Positions 6,521 to 14,578 of a stretch of DNA of 22,541 bases are shown piece by piece. A program made the position numbers and the translations under genes. Location: NCBI GenBank assembly GCA_947371415.1, contig CANBPJ010000015.1:1-22541 (forward strand), read 5' to 3'. Position 1 is the first letter of the stretch. Every line of letters begins with the position of its first letter. Under the pieces are notes generated by a model. The model saw only the letters and a program-made list of their open reading frames with translations, searched no databases and was not told the origin of the DNA. The stretch is from Burkholderiaceae bacterium. GTDB lineage: Bacteria > Pseudomonadota > Gammaproteobacteria > Burkholderiales > Burkholderiaceae.

Positions 6521-7320
6521 TAAGGCGTTCCAACTTCAACAAGTCTTGGCGATAAACCCATGGCTTTCACTTTTTTTTCAGCAGCTTCAGCCGCATCCTT
6601 CTCAAGAAATGGTCCAGCTCTTAAAACATAGAGCCTTACACCATCACCCCCAGTTTTATTGATTACGTAGTTCGGGATCTTTTGATCATTCATTTTCGCA
6701 ACCCAACCTTTAGCTCGATCTTCTGACGCAAAGGCACCAATCTGAATGACGTACTTGCCAGAGCCAGCTTTTTTAGGAACTTCTTCCGCCTTAGCTTTAA
6801 CGATTGGGGTAGCAACAATTTCCTCTCCAGCAGCCAGGCCGATAGAGCTTGCTTTATTCGGGGCAGCAGTAGATTTAGCATCTGCCTTGATCTCATTTTT
6901 TGCTTCGGGCGCCGGTGTTGCAGCAAGCTCTTTGGGCAACGCCACTTCTTTATCCTTAGCAGGTAATTCAGCCGCTACAGTTGATTTCACTTTTTCATCA
7001 TTGGCAGGCATTGCTGCATTGGGCGCAGGCAGACTAGTAACAATATTAACTGCAATATCATTATTCACTGATTTAGGCTTACTATCCAAAATTCGCGGGA
7101 GACCTACAACCGCAATGAGAACTAAAACACTTGCGCCAATGAGGCGGTGACGAGCGCGCTGTTGCTCCGGATCTTCTGTGAGGGCAAGCTCATCACTCTC
7201 TTGGGCCCGCTGGAAGCTACGGGGGGCTAATTTATTAACCGTACGGCGGCCCCTTGCTGAACCTCGGTCGAGGTCTTCAGTCTCAGAGTTTCGCTTAAAA
7301 AGCTTAGGTAAACGAATCAT
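6520..7320 (-). CDS. dedD: SPOR-domain cell division protein (DedD-like)
   Basis: A 266-residue bitopic inner-membrane protein. The basic N-terminal region (1-58) should be cytoplasmic. A single membrane segment covers about 60-78 (LIGASVLVLIAVVGLPRIL). A long Ala/Lys/Pro/Glu-rich linker (about 80-187) would span the periplasm, and a C-terminal SPOR domain occupies about 188-263, starting GKYVIQIGAFASEDRA and ending near LSPRLVEVG. SPOR domains bind denuded glycan strands and localise to the septum. The layout and the folC-dedD-cvpA-purF context match DedD. The linker is low-complexity and will differ between relatives. It starts only 3 bases after the folC stop. I am sure of the SPOR class, somewhat less of strict DedD orthology. 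Confidence 0.85.
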   Translation of the reverse strand: MIRLPKLFKRNSETEDLDRGSARGRRTVNKLAPRSFQRAQESDELALTEDPEQQRARHRLIGASVLVLIAVVGLPRILDSKPKSVNNDIAVNIVTSLPAPNAAMPANDEKVKSTVAAELPAKDKEVALPKELAATPAPEAKNEIKADAKSTAAPNKASSIGLAAGEEIVATPIVKAKAEEVPKKAGSGKYVIQIGAFASEDRAKGWVAKMNDQKIPNYVINKTGGDGVRLYVLRAGPFLEKDAAEAAEKKVKAMGLSPRLVEVGTP

Positions 7321-7323
7321 GGA

Positions 7324-8649
7324 TCAATGCGCCTGGTTATTTCGATATGCCATTACGCCGGCAACGGTATAGAAGGATCCGAAGATGACAATTCTATCAC
7401 CCTCACCCGCTTTAGAGAGTGCTTTTTGATACGCTGCAGCAGGATCTGGAAAGCACTCAATGCCACCATCCTCGCCATTTTTGATGGCTACACCCAGCTC
7501 CTCAATCTTCTTAGATATAGCTTGAGCACTAGACGCCCGCGCAGTGGGTAAATCAGCACAAAACCAAAAGTCCACGCTCTTTAAGAGGGGTTTAATTACG
7601 CCTACGATATCTTTATCGGCCATGGCACCAAAAACCGCATAGGTATAAGGGTGATAGCCCATCTTTTCAAGGCCTTGACCAAGGGTTGCAGCTGCATGAG
7701 GGTTGTGGGCCACATCCAAAACCACAGTAGGCTGACCTGGAAGCACCTGAAAGCGCCCAGGGAGCTCCACAAGAGCAAAACCATTGCGGATATCTTGGGC
7801 GCTCACAGGCAAACGCTGATGGAGCGCCATCAGCGCAGCAATCACCGCAGAAGCATTGAGGATCTGATTGGCGCCGCGCAGCGCAGGATAACCCAAGCCA
7901 CTAAATCGCTTTTGGCGCCCAGCCCAGCCCCACTGTTGCTTATCACCCTGAAAGTTATAGTCCCGCCCTTGGAGCCATAAATCACAACCCAGTTTTTCAG
8001 CGTAATCAATTAAGGATTGCGGAGGTACGGGATCCCCACAAACTGCGATTCCTCCAGCACGGAAAATGCCTGCTTTTTCTAGTCCAATTGCTTCCCTAGT
8101 TCCACCAAGGAAATCCGCGTGGTCAATGTCAATACTGGTCACGATAGCGCAATCGGCATCGACAATATTGACAGCATCTAAACGACCACCCATGCCTACT
8201 TCTAGAACGACGGCATCTAAGTTTGCCTCTGAAAACAGATGCATGATAGCCAAAGTCGTAAATTCAAAATAGGTTAAGGTTGGTGCATTAGCCAGGCTGA
8301 CGCGCGCCTTTTCAACCGCAGTAAAGTGTTCAAGCAATAGATCATCATTCACCTCCTCGCCATTAACGCGAGCGCGCTCATTGAAGCTGAGCAAGTGCGG
8401 CGACATGTGACAGCCAACCCTGTACCCCGAAGCCAGAAAAATACTTTCGAGGTACGCACAAGTTGAGCCCTTTCCGTTGGTACCGGCAACCGTAATGACC
8501 GGGCAATCAAAATGAAGACCTAAAGCCTCTTTGACGCGGTTGATACGATCAAGACCCATATCAATGCCGACAGGGTGGGCTGTTTCGAGGTGACTAAGCC
8601 AGGCCGCGAGGCTAGAAAAAATAATGGGGGTTTGGTATGCGGTAATCAA
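7324..8649 (-). CDS. folC: Bifunctional folylpolyglutamate / dihydrofolate synthase FolC
   Basis: A 441-residue ATP-dependent Mur-ligase-type enzyme that adds glutamate to dihydropteroate and to folates. Landmarks: HPVGIDMGLDRI near the N-terminus, the P-loop VAGTNGKGSTCAYLE (54-68), LEVGMGGRLDAVN, SIDIDHADFLGGTREAIGLEKAGIFR and the C-terminal Mur ligase part with VLDVAHNPHAA. The likely start is unusual: the conserved FSSLAAWLSHLE segment begins at about residue 11, no in-frame ATG or GTG precedes it, and a stop codon lies at 8668-8670. The TTG at 8649 is therefore chosen, 5 bases after the accD stop, with no clear ribosome site, which suggests translational coupling to accD. The next in-frame ATG (M31) would remove conserved sequence. 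Confidence 0.92.
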   Translation of the reverse strand: MITAYQTPIIFSSLAAWLSHLETAHPVGIDMGLDRINRVKEALGLHFDCPVITVAGTNGKGSTCAYLESIFLASGYRVGCHMSPHLLSFNERARVNGEEVNDDLLLEHFTAVEKARVSLANAPTLTYFEFTTLAIMHLFSEANLDAVVLEVGMGGRLDAVNIVDADCAIVTSIDIDHADFLGGTREAIGLEKAGIFRAGGIAVCGDPVPPQSLIDYAEKLGCDLWLQGRDYNFQGDKQQWGWAGRQKRFSGLGYPALRGANQILNASAVIAALMALHQRLPVSAQDIRNGFALVELPGRFQVLPGQPTVVLDVAHNPHAAATLGQGLEKMGYHPYTYAVFGAMADKDIVGVIKPLLKSVDFWFCADLPTARASSAQAISKKIEELGVAIKNGEDGGIECFPDPAAAYQKALSKAGEGDRIVIFGSFYTVAGVMAYRNNQAH

Positions 8650-8654
8650 GCGCT

Positions 8655-9542
8655 TTATACGGCCGCGCTACCCGCAATCGCAGGCTCGGGAAGCTGCTGG
8701 AGGAGAGCCAACAATCGTGCTATCTCAGCACGCATTTGACGACGATCAACAATCATATCTATGCCGCCTTTTTGCATCAAAAATTCAGAGCGCTGAAAAC
8801 CTTCTGGTAATTTTTCACGCACAGTTTGCTCGATCACTCGAGGCCCTGCAAAACCAATCAATGCCTTAGGCTCAGCCATCACTACATCACCCATGAAGGC
8901 AAAGCTGGCTGAGATACCGCCCATTGTTGGATCGGTTAAAACGCTGATGTAAGGCAAACCTTTTTTCGACAGCAGGGTCAACATGGAATTTGTTTTTGCC
9001 ATTTGAAATAGGGATAACAAGCTTTCTTGCATGCGTGCACCCCCAGTAGCAGTAACGCAAATAAAAGCACACTTTTTAGCAATCGCCTCTTGAACGCCAC
9101 GTGCAAAACGTTCTCCAACAACGGAACCCATTGAGCCACCCATAAATTGGAACTCGAAACAGGCCGCAACTACTGGAATGCTCTCAATTTTTCCACCCAT
9201 CACAATCAAAGCCTCGGATTCACCGGAGGCGTCGGCCGCCTCTTTCAAGCGATCTGGGTATTTTTTGGAGTCCTTAAACTTCAGAGGATCAATCGGGTAA
9301 ATTTCTACGCCGATCTCATAACGATCTTTAGGATCTAAAAGGCTATCGAGTCGTTGACGGGCGCCGATACGCATGTGATGACTGCATTTTGGACAAACTG
9401 AGAGATTGGCTTGGATATCGGTACTGTAAAGCACAGTTTCGCAGCTGGGGCACTTGACCCAAAGTCCCTCAGGAACAGATTTGCGATTTGCAGGATCCGT
9501 ATGTTGGATTTGTGGGGGTAGTAATTTATCAATCCAGCTCAT
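8655..9542 (-). CDS. accD: Acetyl-CoA carboxylase carboxyltransferase subunit beta AccD
   Basis: A 295-residue subunit that, with AccA, transfers carboxyl from biotin to acetyl-CoA to make malonyl-CoA for fatty acid synthesis. An N-terminal four-cysteine zinc ribbon is complete (C31, C34, C50, C53 in CPSC...CPKC). The carboxyltransferase core follows, with GSMGSVVGERFARG, CVTATGGARMQESLLSL, SVLTDPTMGGISASFA and ALIGFAGPRVIEQT. Length and start are normal. It lies between trpA and folC, the standard neighbourhood in beta- and gammaproteobacteria. No strong Shine-Dalgarno sequence precedes the ATG. The partner accA is not in the window. Confidence 0.96.
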   Translation of the reverse strand: MSWIDKLLPPQIQHTDPANRKSVPEGLWVKCPSCETVLYSTDIQANLSVCPKCSHHMRIGARQRLDSLLDPKDRYEIGVEIYPIDPLKFKDSKKYPDRLKEAADASGESEALIVMGGKIESIPVVAACFEFQFMGGSMGSVVGERFARGVQEAIAKKCAFICVTATGGARMQESLLSLFQMAKTNSMLTLLSKKGLPYISVLTDPTMGGISASFAFMGDVVMAEPKALIGFAGPRVIEQTVREKLPEGFQRSEFLMQKGGIDMIVDRRQMRAEIARLLALLQQLPEPAIAGSAAV

Positions 9543-9564
9543 CAGTTTTTAACTATCCAGTGCA

Positions 9565-10362
9565 TTAACTATCTAAAGCGACGCGAATTTCACGTATGAA
9601 GGTTTCGAGTGATTGTACCGCTTGGCCAGGGGGTGAATCCTCCAAAAGGCGAATAATTCGACTACCAATAACAACGGCATCTGCTGTTTTAGATACGGCA
9701 CGAGCACTTTCAGCATCATTAATGCCAAAACCAACCGCAATTGGAATGTGAGTGGCTTCACGGATCTTGGGAATAATGCTAGCCACATCCTGGGTATTCA
9801 GGTGAGATGCGCCCGTTACCCCGCGCATTGACACATAATAAATGTAACCAGAAGCTATTTTGGCTGCATCCCTTATGCGCTCTGGCGACGATGTGGGCGC
9901 CAGCAGGAAAATAGGATCCACACCGGCTACCTTCATTCGGGCAGCAAAATCAACGCACTCTTCCGGCGGGTAATCCACAATCAGGACGCCGTCTACACCC
10001 GCAGCCTTTGCTTCAGTGGCAAAGCGCTCTGCACCCATCTGCTCTACTGGGTTTGCATAACCCATCAGCACTACCGGTGTATTTGCATCAACCTTACGAA
10101 ACTCTTTGACCATCTCTAAGCAGCTGTGCAACGTAACGCCCTGTAACAATGCTCTTTCAGAGGAGCGCTGAATAACCGGTCCATCTGCCATGGGGTCAGA
10201 GAATGGAACGCCCAACTCAATCACGTTGGCACCACCACGAACTAAGGCATGCATTAACTCGACAGTCAGTTTGGGGTCGGGATCGCCAGCAGTAATAAAA
10301 GGAATTAACCCTTTCTTACCAGAAGCTTTTAAGTCGTTAAAGAGTGCAGTAATTTTGGACAT
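9565..10362 (-). CDS. trpA: Tryptophan synthase alpha subunit TrpA
   Basis: A 265-residue TIM-barrel subunit that splits indole-3-glycerol phosphate to indole and glyceraldehyde 3-phosphate and passes indole to TrpB. With the ATG at 10362 the catalytic residues fall at the canonical positions E49 (VIELGVPFSDP) and D60 (MADGPVIQ), which decides this start over an in-frame TTG at 10377. Other landmarks are GLIPFITAGDP (18-28), LIVDYPPEE, YVSMRGVTGA and the phosphate-binding VGFGI. It follows trpB by 47 bases. Some Burkholderia carry an extra gene between trpB and trpA, as I recall; none is present here. Confidence 0.97.
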   Translation of the reverse strand: MSKITALFNDLKASGKKGLIPFITAGDPDPKLTVELMHALVRGGANVIELGVPFSDPMADGPVIQRSSERALLQGVTLHSCLEMVKEFRKVDANTPVVLMGYANPVEQMGAERFATEAKAAGVDGVLIVDYPPEECVDFAARMKVAGVDPIFLLAPTSSPERIRDAAKIASGYIYYVSMRGVTGASHLNTQDVASIIPKIREATHIPIAVGFGINDAESARAVSKTADAVVIGSRIIRLLEDSPPGQAVQSLETFIREIRVALDS

Positions 10363-10391
10363 AACAGTTCGTATCAATTTCTTTGTGTAGC

Positions 10392-10406
10392 GCAGTGAAT
10401 CACTGC
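10392..10406. repeat. Short palindrome between trpB and trpA
   Basis: GCAGTGA and TCACTGC flank a single central A, a perfect 7-1-7 inverted repeat placed 3 bases beyond the trpB stop codon and 29 bases before the trpA ATG. As RNA it would form a stem of about 5 base pairs with a 5-base loop. No T-run follows, so it is not a typical terminator. Confidence 0.5.
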
Positions 10407-10409
10407 AAG

Positions 10410-11603
10410 TTAACCTTCAGAGCCCGTAGCTTGTGCAACGGTATGCATATCTTTATCACCGCGACCAGATAGGTTTACTAAGATGGTTTTATCTTTGGGT
10501 AATGTCTTGGCTAACTTGCAAGCGTATGCAATGGCATGCGAAGATTCCAAAGCAGGAATGATGCCTTCGATACGGCAACAATCGTGAAAAGCTTTGAGAG
10601 CCTCTTCGTCGGTAATGGCAACATAGTCAGCACGACCAGAATCTTTTAGCCATGCATGCTCTGGACCAACGCCAGGGTAATCCATGCCCGCTGAAACTGA
10701 ATGTGTTTCAGAAATCTGACCATTCTCATCCTGCAATAGATAAGTGCGATTACCGTGCAACACACCCGGTTTACCAACGCACAGCGCTGCTGAGTGCAAA
10801 CCACTATTCAAGCCATGGCCTGCAGCTTCAACACCAATAAGTTTCACTTCTGGAAAATCGATATAAGGATAGAAGATGCCCATAGCATTGGAACCACCGC
10901 CAACGCAAGCCAACACATAATCAGGCTGCCCACCAGTAAGTTCAGGCATCTGCACTTTGCACTCTTCGCCGATCACACTTTGAAAATCTCTAACCATCAT
11001 AGGGTATGGGTGTGGGCCAGCAACAGTGCCGATGATGTAGAAGGTATCGTCAACATTAGTGACCCAATCACGCATTGCCTCATTAAGTGCATCTTTGAGG
11101 GTCTTCGTTCCAGATTCAACGGGGACAACTTTTGCTCCCAGCAACTTCATGCGGAAGACATTTTGAGCTTGACGAGCAACGTCAACAGAACCTTGATATA
11201 CAGTGCAATCCAAACCAAAGCGCGCACAGATAGTTGCAGTGGCAACACCATGCTGTCCCGCTCCGGTCTCAGCAATAATGCGTGGCTTACCCATGCGCTT
11301 GGCCAGCATCGCTTGACCGATCACATTATTAATTTTGTGAGCGCCAGTGTGATTTAAATCTTCGCGCTTGAGATAGATTTGCGCGCCGCCCAACATCTCA
11401 CTCCAACGCTTAGCGTGATAGATCGGAGAAGGACGGCCTACAAAATGCTTGAGTTCGTAATGAAACTCTTCAAGAAACTCTGGATCATTTTGATATTTAG
11501 CATAAGCTGCTTTGAGCTCATCCAATGCAAACATCAAAGTTTCTGAAACAAATACTCCACCATAAGGACCGAAGTGCCCTCGTGCATCTGGCTTATCGTA
11601 CAT
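10410..11603 (-). CDS. trpB: Tryptophan synthase beta subunit TrpB
   Basis: A 397-residue PLP enzyme that condenses indole with serine to give tryptophan, forming an alpha2-beta2 complex with TrpA. The PLP lysine is K90 in DLNHTGAHKINN. Other landmarks are the GAGQHG substrate loop in ETGAGQHGVATA, the phosphate-binding CVGGGSNAMG and the C-terminal VNLSGRGDKD. Length and N-terminus (HFGPYGGVFVSETLM) are typical of the TrpB1 class. A good ribosome site (AGAGGT, 5 bases before the ATG) lies in the 19-base gap after trpF. No leader peptide or attenuator is visible upstream. Confidence 0.98.
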   Translation of the reverse strand: MYDKPDARGHFGPYGGVFVSETLMFALDELKAAYAKYQNDPEFLEEFHYELKHFVGRPSPIYHAKRWSEMLGGAQIYLKREDLNHTGAHKINNVIGQAMLAKRMGKPRIIAETGAGQHGVATATICARFGLDCTVYQGSVDVARQAQNVFRMKLLGAKVVPVESGTKTLKDALNEAMRDWVTNVDDTFYIIGTVAGPHPYPMMVRDFQSVIGEECKVQMPELTGGQPDYVLACVGGGSNAMGIFYPYIDFPEVKLIGVEAAGHGLNSGLHSAALCVGKPGVLHGNRTYLLQDENGQISETHSVSAGMDYPGVGPEHAWLKDSGRADYVAITDEEALKAFHDCCRIEGIIPALESSHAIAYACKLAKTLPKDKTILVNLSGRGDKDMHTVAQATGSEG

Positions 11604-11622
11604 AAATACCTCTTTTGATTAG

Positions 11623-12309
11623 TTACAGCAAATATTGGGGTGCTGGGCTTGCATCTGCCGCACGGACTGCCTGGATAAATTCCTTCATCAAGGCGTGATC
11701 TTTGATGCCCTTGCTGATTTCTACGCCACTAGAGACATCAACCGCGCAAGGGTGAAGACGAGCAATGGCATCGCCCACGTTGTGCACGTTCAATCCACCA
11801 CTCAAAACGACCTGAGGCGCGTTTGCGCTTATCCATGTTTCTGGAATTCCTGACCAATCAAAAGGAATGCCCCCTCCTCCATAGCCCTCAACAAGGGCAT
11901 CAAGCAAAAAGGCATCTGCTTGACCATATTGTAGGGAAAAATCAGCAAAGGCGAAGTCTGCCCCAACACGGGCCGCTTTCATCCAAGGCTGGCCTGCAGC
12001 CAAGCGCAGACATTCAGAGGAAGTCTCATCCCCATGAAACTGCCATAAAGTGATTGGGGAAGCGGCCCTAATAGCCTCAAATTCTGCATCAGTCGGGTTA
12101 ACAACCAAACCTACTGCGTCTACCCCCGCAGGAAGCCTGGAGATCAAAGAGGCTGCGATATTCGGGCTCACAGCCCTAGGGCTTGGCGCATAGAAGACAA
12201 AACCCACTGCATCCACCCCAGCAGCGACAGCGGCATCCACATCTTCAGGCGTTTTTAAGCCACAGATTTTGACTCTAGTTCGTCCGGGAGAGTGATTAAG
12301 TAAGCCCAT
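11623..12309 (-). CDS. trpF: Phosphoribosylanthranilate isomerase TrpF
   Basis: A 228-residue TIM-barrel enzyme that isomerises phosphoribosylanthranilate in tryptophan synthesis. The general base is C16 in RTRVKICGLKTPEDV and the general acid is D137 in LLDALVEGYGGGG. Other landmarks are GFVFYAPSPRAV (36-47), LWQFHGDE (89-96) and VVLSGGLN near the C-terminus. I start at the ATG at 12309. The open frame extends upstream to 12510, but the added 67 residues overlap truA and do not resemble TrpF. The gene follows truA by 44 bases, the usual truA-trpF arrangement, and leads into trpB and trpA. Confidence 0.96.
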   Translation of the reverse strand: MGLLNHSPGRTRVKICGLKTPEDVDAAVAAGVDAVGFVFYAPSPRAVSPNIAASLISRLPAGVDAVGLVVNPTDAEFEAIRAASPITLWQFHGDETSSECLRLAAGQPWMKAARVGADFAFADFSLQYGQADAFLLDALVEGYGGGGIPFDWSGIPETWISANAPQVVLSGGLNVHNVGDAIARLHPCAVDVSSGVEISKGIKDHALMKEFIQAVRAADASPAPQYLL

Positions 12310-12353
12310 AAGTGGAAATGATAAAGCTTTAGCCCTGAAATGACTTACTAAGA

Positions 12354-13178
12354 TTAAAAGAGATTTTTGGGCAACCAAGAATTCGCTAGCCAAGGTTTTG
12401 GGATATCGAATTGTTCTGGGTAGGCGATTTGAGCTAAATACAGACCTGCTGGAGAAAATGTAGGCGCCGCAATACTGCGGTCTTTTGCGACTAGGACTTC
12501 TGCCATCCATTCTGATTTTTGCTTACCAATACCAATCTGAATGAAGCTACCCACTAAATTACGCACCATGTGATGTAAGAATGCATTCCCTTTGATCTTG
12601 AAATAGAGCCATGGTTCATCCGAGTGAATCTCGATGGAGTACATTGTCTTCACTGGGGTCTTGCTTTGACACTCTGAAGATCGGAATGAGGTGAAATCAT
12701 GCTCACCAATTAAACATTCAGCGGCACGTTTCATGGCATCCACATCAAACCAGCGATCAACCGGCAGCATGACATAGCCTGCTCGAGAAGCGGTCATTGG
12801 GGAACGACAAGGCCCGGCATGCAGCGCATAGATATAAGTGCGCTCATGAGCAGAATAACGAGCGCTAAATTCTTCGGGAACGGTTTGAGCCCAATTGACC
12901 ACAATAGTTTCTGGCAGGAAGCTATTAACCCCCCTGACCCAAGACCAGCTTTCTCGCTCAACTTCAACATCAAAGTGCACAACCTGGCCTAAGGCATGAA
13001 CACCTGCATCCGTTCGACCTGCCGTAATGACGCGAATAAACGTGGATTTGAGAGCATCAATCCCTACGAATGCAGAAATCGCTTTTTCCAATTCATCTTG
13101 AATCGTATTTTGATTTACTTGAGACTGCCATCCAGAATATGGACTGCCATCATATTGAAGGCCTAAGGCGATGCGCAT
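12354..13178 (-). CDS. truA: tRNA pseudouridine(38-40) synthase TruA
   Basis: A 274-residue enzyme that converts uridines 38-40 in the tRNA anticodon arm to pseudouridine. It begins MRIALGLQYDGSPYSGWQSQ, typical for TruA. The catalytic aspartate is D57 in TAGRTDAGVHALGQVVHFD, and HHMVRNLVGSFIQIG near residue 215 is the second conserved block. The gene starts 8 bases after the fimV stop. Nothing looks abnormal. It sits in the conserved fimV-truA-trpF order. Confidence 0.97.
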   Translation of the reverse strand: MRIALGLQYDGSPYSGWQSQVNQNTIQDELEKAISAFVGIDALKSTFIRVITAGRTDAGVHALGQVVHFDVEVERESWSWVRGVNSFLPETIVVNWAQTVPEEFSARYSAHERTYIYALHAGPCRSPMTASRAGYVMLPVDRWFDVDAMKRAAECLIGEHDFTSFRSSECQSKTPVKTMYSIEIHSDEPWLYFKIKGNAFLHHMVRNLVGSFIQIGIGKQKSEWMAEVLVAKDRSIAAPTFSPAGLYLAQIAYPEQFDIPKPWLANSWLPKNLF

Positions 13179-13186
13179 ATCCGGGC

Positions 13187-14578
13187 TCAGTTATGACGGT
13201 GGGTCAACTCAACCAACAATCCTTGAGCCTCTACGGTGATAGTAGGATCAATCGATCCGCCAATTTGAACGATTTCTTGAAGCGATTTTTTGGCGGCCGC
13301 AAAATCTTCAATAGTAATGTAGGCGCGAGCAAGATTGAGCTTTACACGTAATGCATCTGATAATGGATTAGCCTCAATGGGCGCAGATTGAGGAGCAGGT
13401 TTCTTGCTAGGCGAAAGATCTAAATCTATCCCTGCAAATAACGCCTTAGCGCGCTCAGGCATCACTCCATGGGGCATGGAGTGATCTTTGGGAGATGCAA
13501 GAGTCTTAGCCGCTTCCTTAGAAAAATCACGCACTTCTAATTTCCGTGCATTCTTTGCCAACAACCAAAGAAGTAAGCCTGTAAAGCCCATCAACACAAG
13601 GGCTAATAAGGCGGGTGCAAATCCACCTAAACCGAAGGTATTAGCACCACCATTGCTACTCTTATCTTTAGCCTTTGCTTCATCAATCAAACGCTGTAAA
13701 TCAGCAATATTTTTTTCTAGCTCGGCAACGCGCGCACGGGTCTGTTCTAGTGTTTTTTCTTGTGCAACTAGCTCTTCTGTATAGCGTCGTTCTTCAGCAT
13801 GACCATCGGCACTAGAGCCAATTTTTAATCTGTCCCTAACGGGAACATCGGCACTGCCCTTACCGCCACCCAAAGAAGAAAGGGTGGAGCCCTTTGATTC
13901 ATGCTCAGACTGCCATTGGGCATTAGACTCAGCCACAAATTGATTGGCTTCAGCTGGACTGATTGATCGCAATAAAGCTTGGCTAGGCTTATTGAGTTCG
14001 GCGCCTGCCTCAAGACGGTTAATACTGCCACTAGCAAAAGCATCGGGATTGGCCTTAAACAAAGCCAACATCGTTTGATCTAAGGTTGCGCCATCTGATT
14101 GAGGGGCGAGTTGAGCTGCAATCTCAGATAAAGTCTGGCCTGGCCTAACTAAAATTTTCTGAGCATCACCCAAAAGCAATGTATAGGCTTTAGTAAGGTT
14201 GCCTGCGGACCAAGTGAGGGTGACCAGAACATCTAAGAATGGGTCATCTGTCATGGGTACAGGCTCAACTGTTTCAAGCAAGACCATCAGCTGCCGTTGT
14301 TGATTGCGGTAAATCATCGCCTGCGGGTTCAGTGGGAGTATCTTTTGAGATATACCCAAACGATCGTAAGCCGCCTTATTAGCAATGCCGACGCTTAAGT
14401 TGGAAAGGGCAGATTGTTCATCTCCGCCAGCTCGAATCGGAAACTCTACTTTGAGAGCTTCACCGGGTCTTGAAAGCAGTTTTGGGGAGCCAAGAGAAAT
14501 GGCTCCCGCTGTACATGACCAACTTAGCCAAACTAAGCAAAGCGCTCTTGCAAACTGCATCTGGCTAATTCTGAACAT
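13187..14578 (-). CDS. fimV: FimV/HubP-type polar landmark protein, short form
   Basis: A 463-residue protein with the FimV layout. A signal sequence covers about residues 1-26 (hydrophobic LCLVWLSWSCTAGA). A FimV N-terminal domain (27-140) is followed by a LysM-like peptidoglycan-binding segment ILVRPGQTLSEIAAQL...AGAELNKPS (142-198), a predicted coiled coil (about 262-304), one membrane helix (about 319-341) and a cytoplasmic C-terminus ending in the FimV-type TPR motif LNLARAYITIEDFAAAKKSL (415-433). FimV proteins organise cell poles, type IV pili and twitching. Many relatives are about 900 residues with a long acidic cytoplasmic region; here that part is only about 60 residues long. I choose the ATG at 14578, which overlaps the asd stop (TAATG); an ATG at 14560 is also plausible. 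Confidence 0.85.
   Translation of the reverse strand: MFRISQMQFARALCLVWLSWSCTAGAISLGSPKLLSRPGEALKVEFPIRAGGDEQSALSNLSVGIANKAAYDRLGISQKILPLNPQAMIYRNQQRQLMVLLETVEPVPMTDDPFLDVLVTLTWSAGNLTKAYTLLLGDAQKILVRPGQTLSEIAAQLAPQSDGATLDQTMLALFKANPDAFASGSINRLEAGAELNKPSQALLRSISPAEANQFVAESNAQWQSEHESKGSTLSSLGGGKGSADVPVRDRLKIGSSADGHAEERRYTEELVAQEKTLEQTRARVAELEKNIADLQRLIDEAKAKDKSSNGGANTFGLGGFAPALLALVLMGFTGLLLWLLAKNARKLEVRDFSKEAAKTLASPKDHSMPHGVMPERAKALFAGIDLDLSPSKKPAPQSAPIEANPLSDALRVKLNLARAYITIEDFAAAKKSLQEIVQIGGSIDPTITVEAQGLLVELTHRHN

Noticed and set aside
6746..7150. Open frame of 134 codons opposite the SPOR gene
   Set aside because: Its Ala/Ser/Leu-rich composition mirrors the Ala/Lys/Pro/Glu-rich linker of the real gene on the other strand.
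10363..10377. TTG start for trpA five codons upstream
   Set aside because: The ATG at 10362 puts the catalytic residues at the canonical E49 and D60.
10794..11357. Open frame of 187 codons on the plus strand opposite trpB
   Set aside because: It lies wholly within trpB, which is intact and certain; the translation shows no recognisable motif and no ribosome site, so it is a shadow frame.
11604..12353. Tryptophan attenuator or leader peptide near trpF and trpB
   Set aside because: The gaps are 19 and 44 bases, with no run of Trp codons in a short open frame and no terminator-like hairpin.
12310..12510. N-terminal extension of trpF by 67 residues
   Set aside because: The extra part overlaps truA, contains no TrpF-like sequence, and the catalytic cysteine then falls far from its normal position near residue 16.
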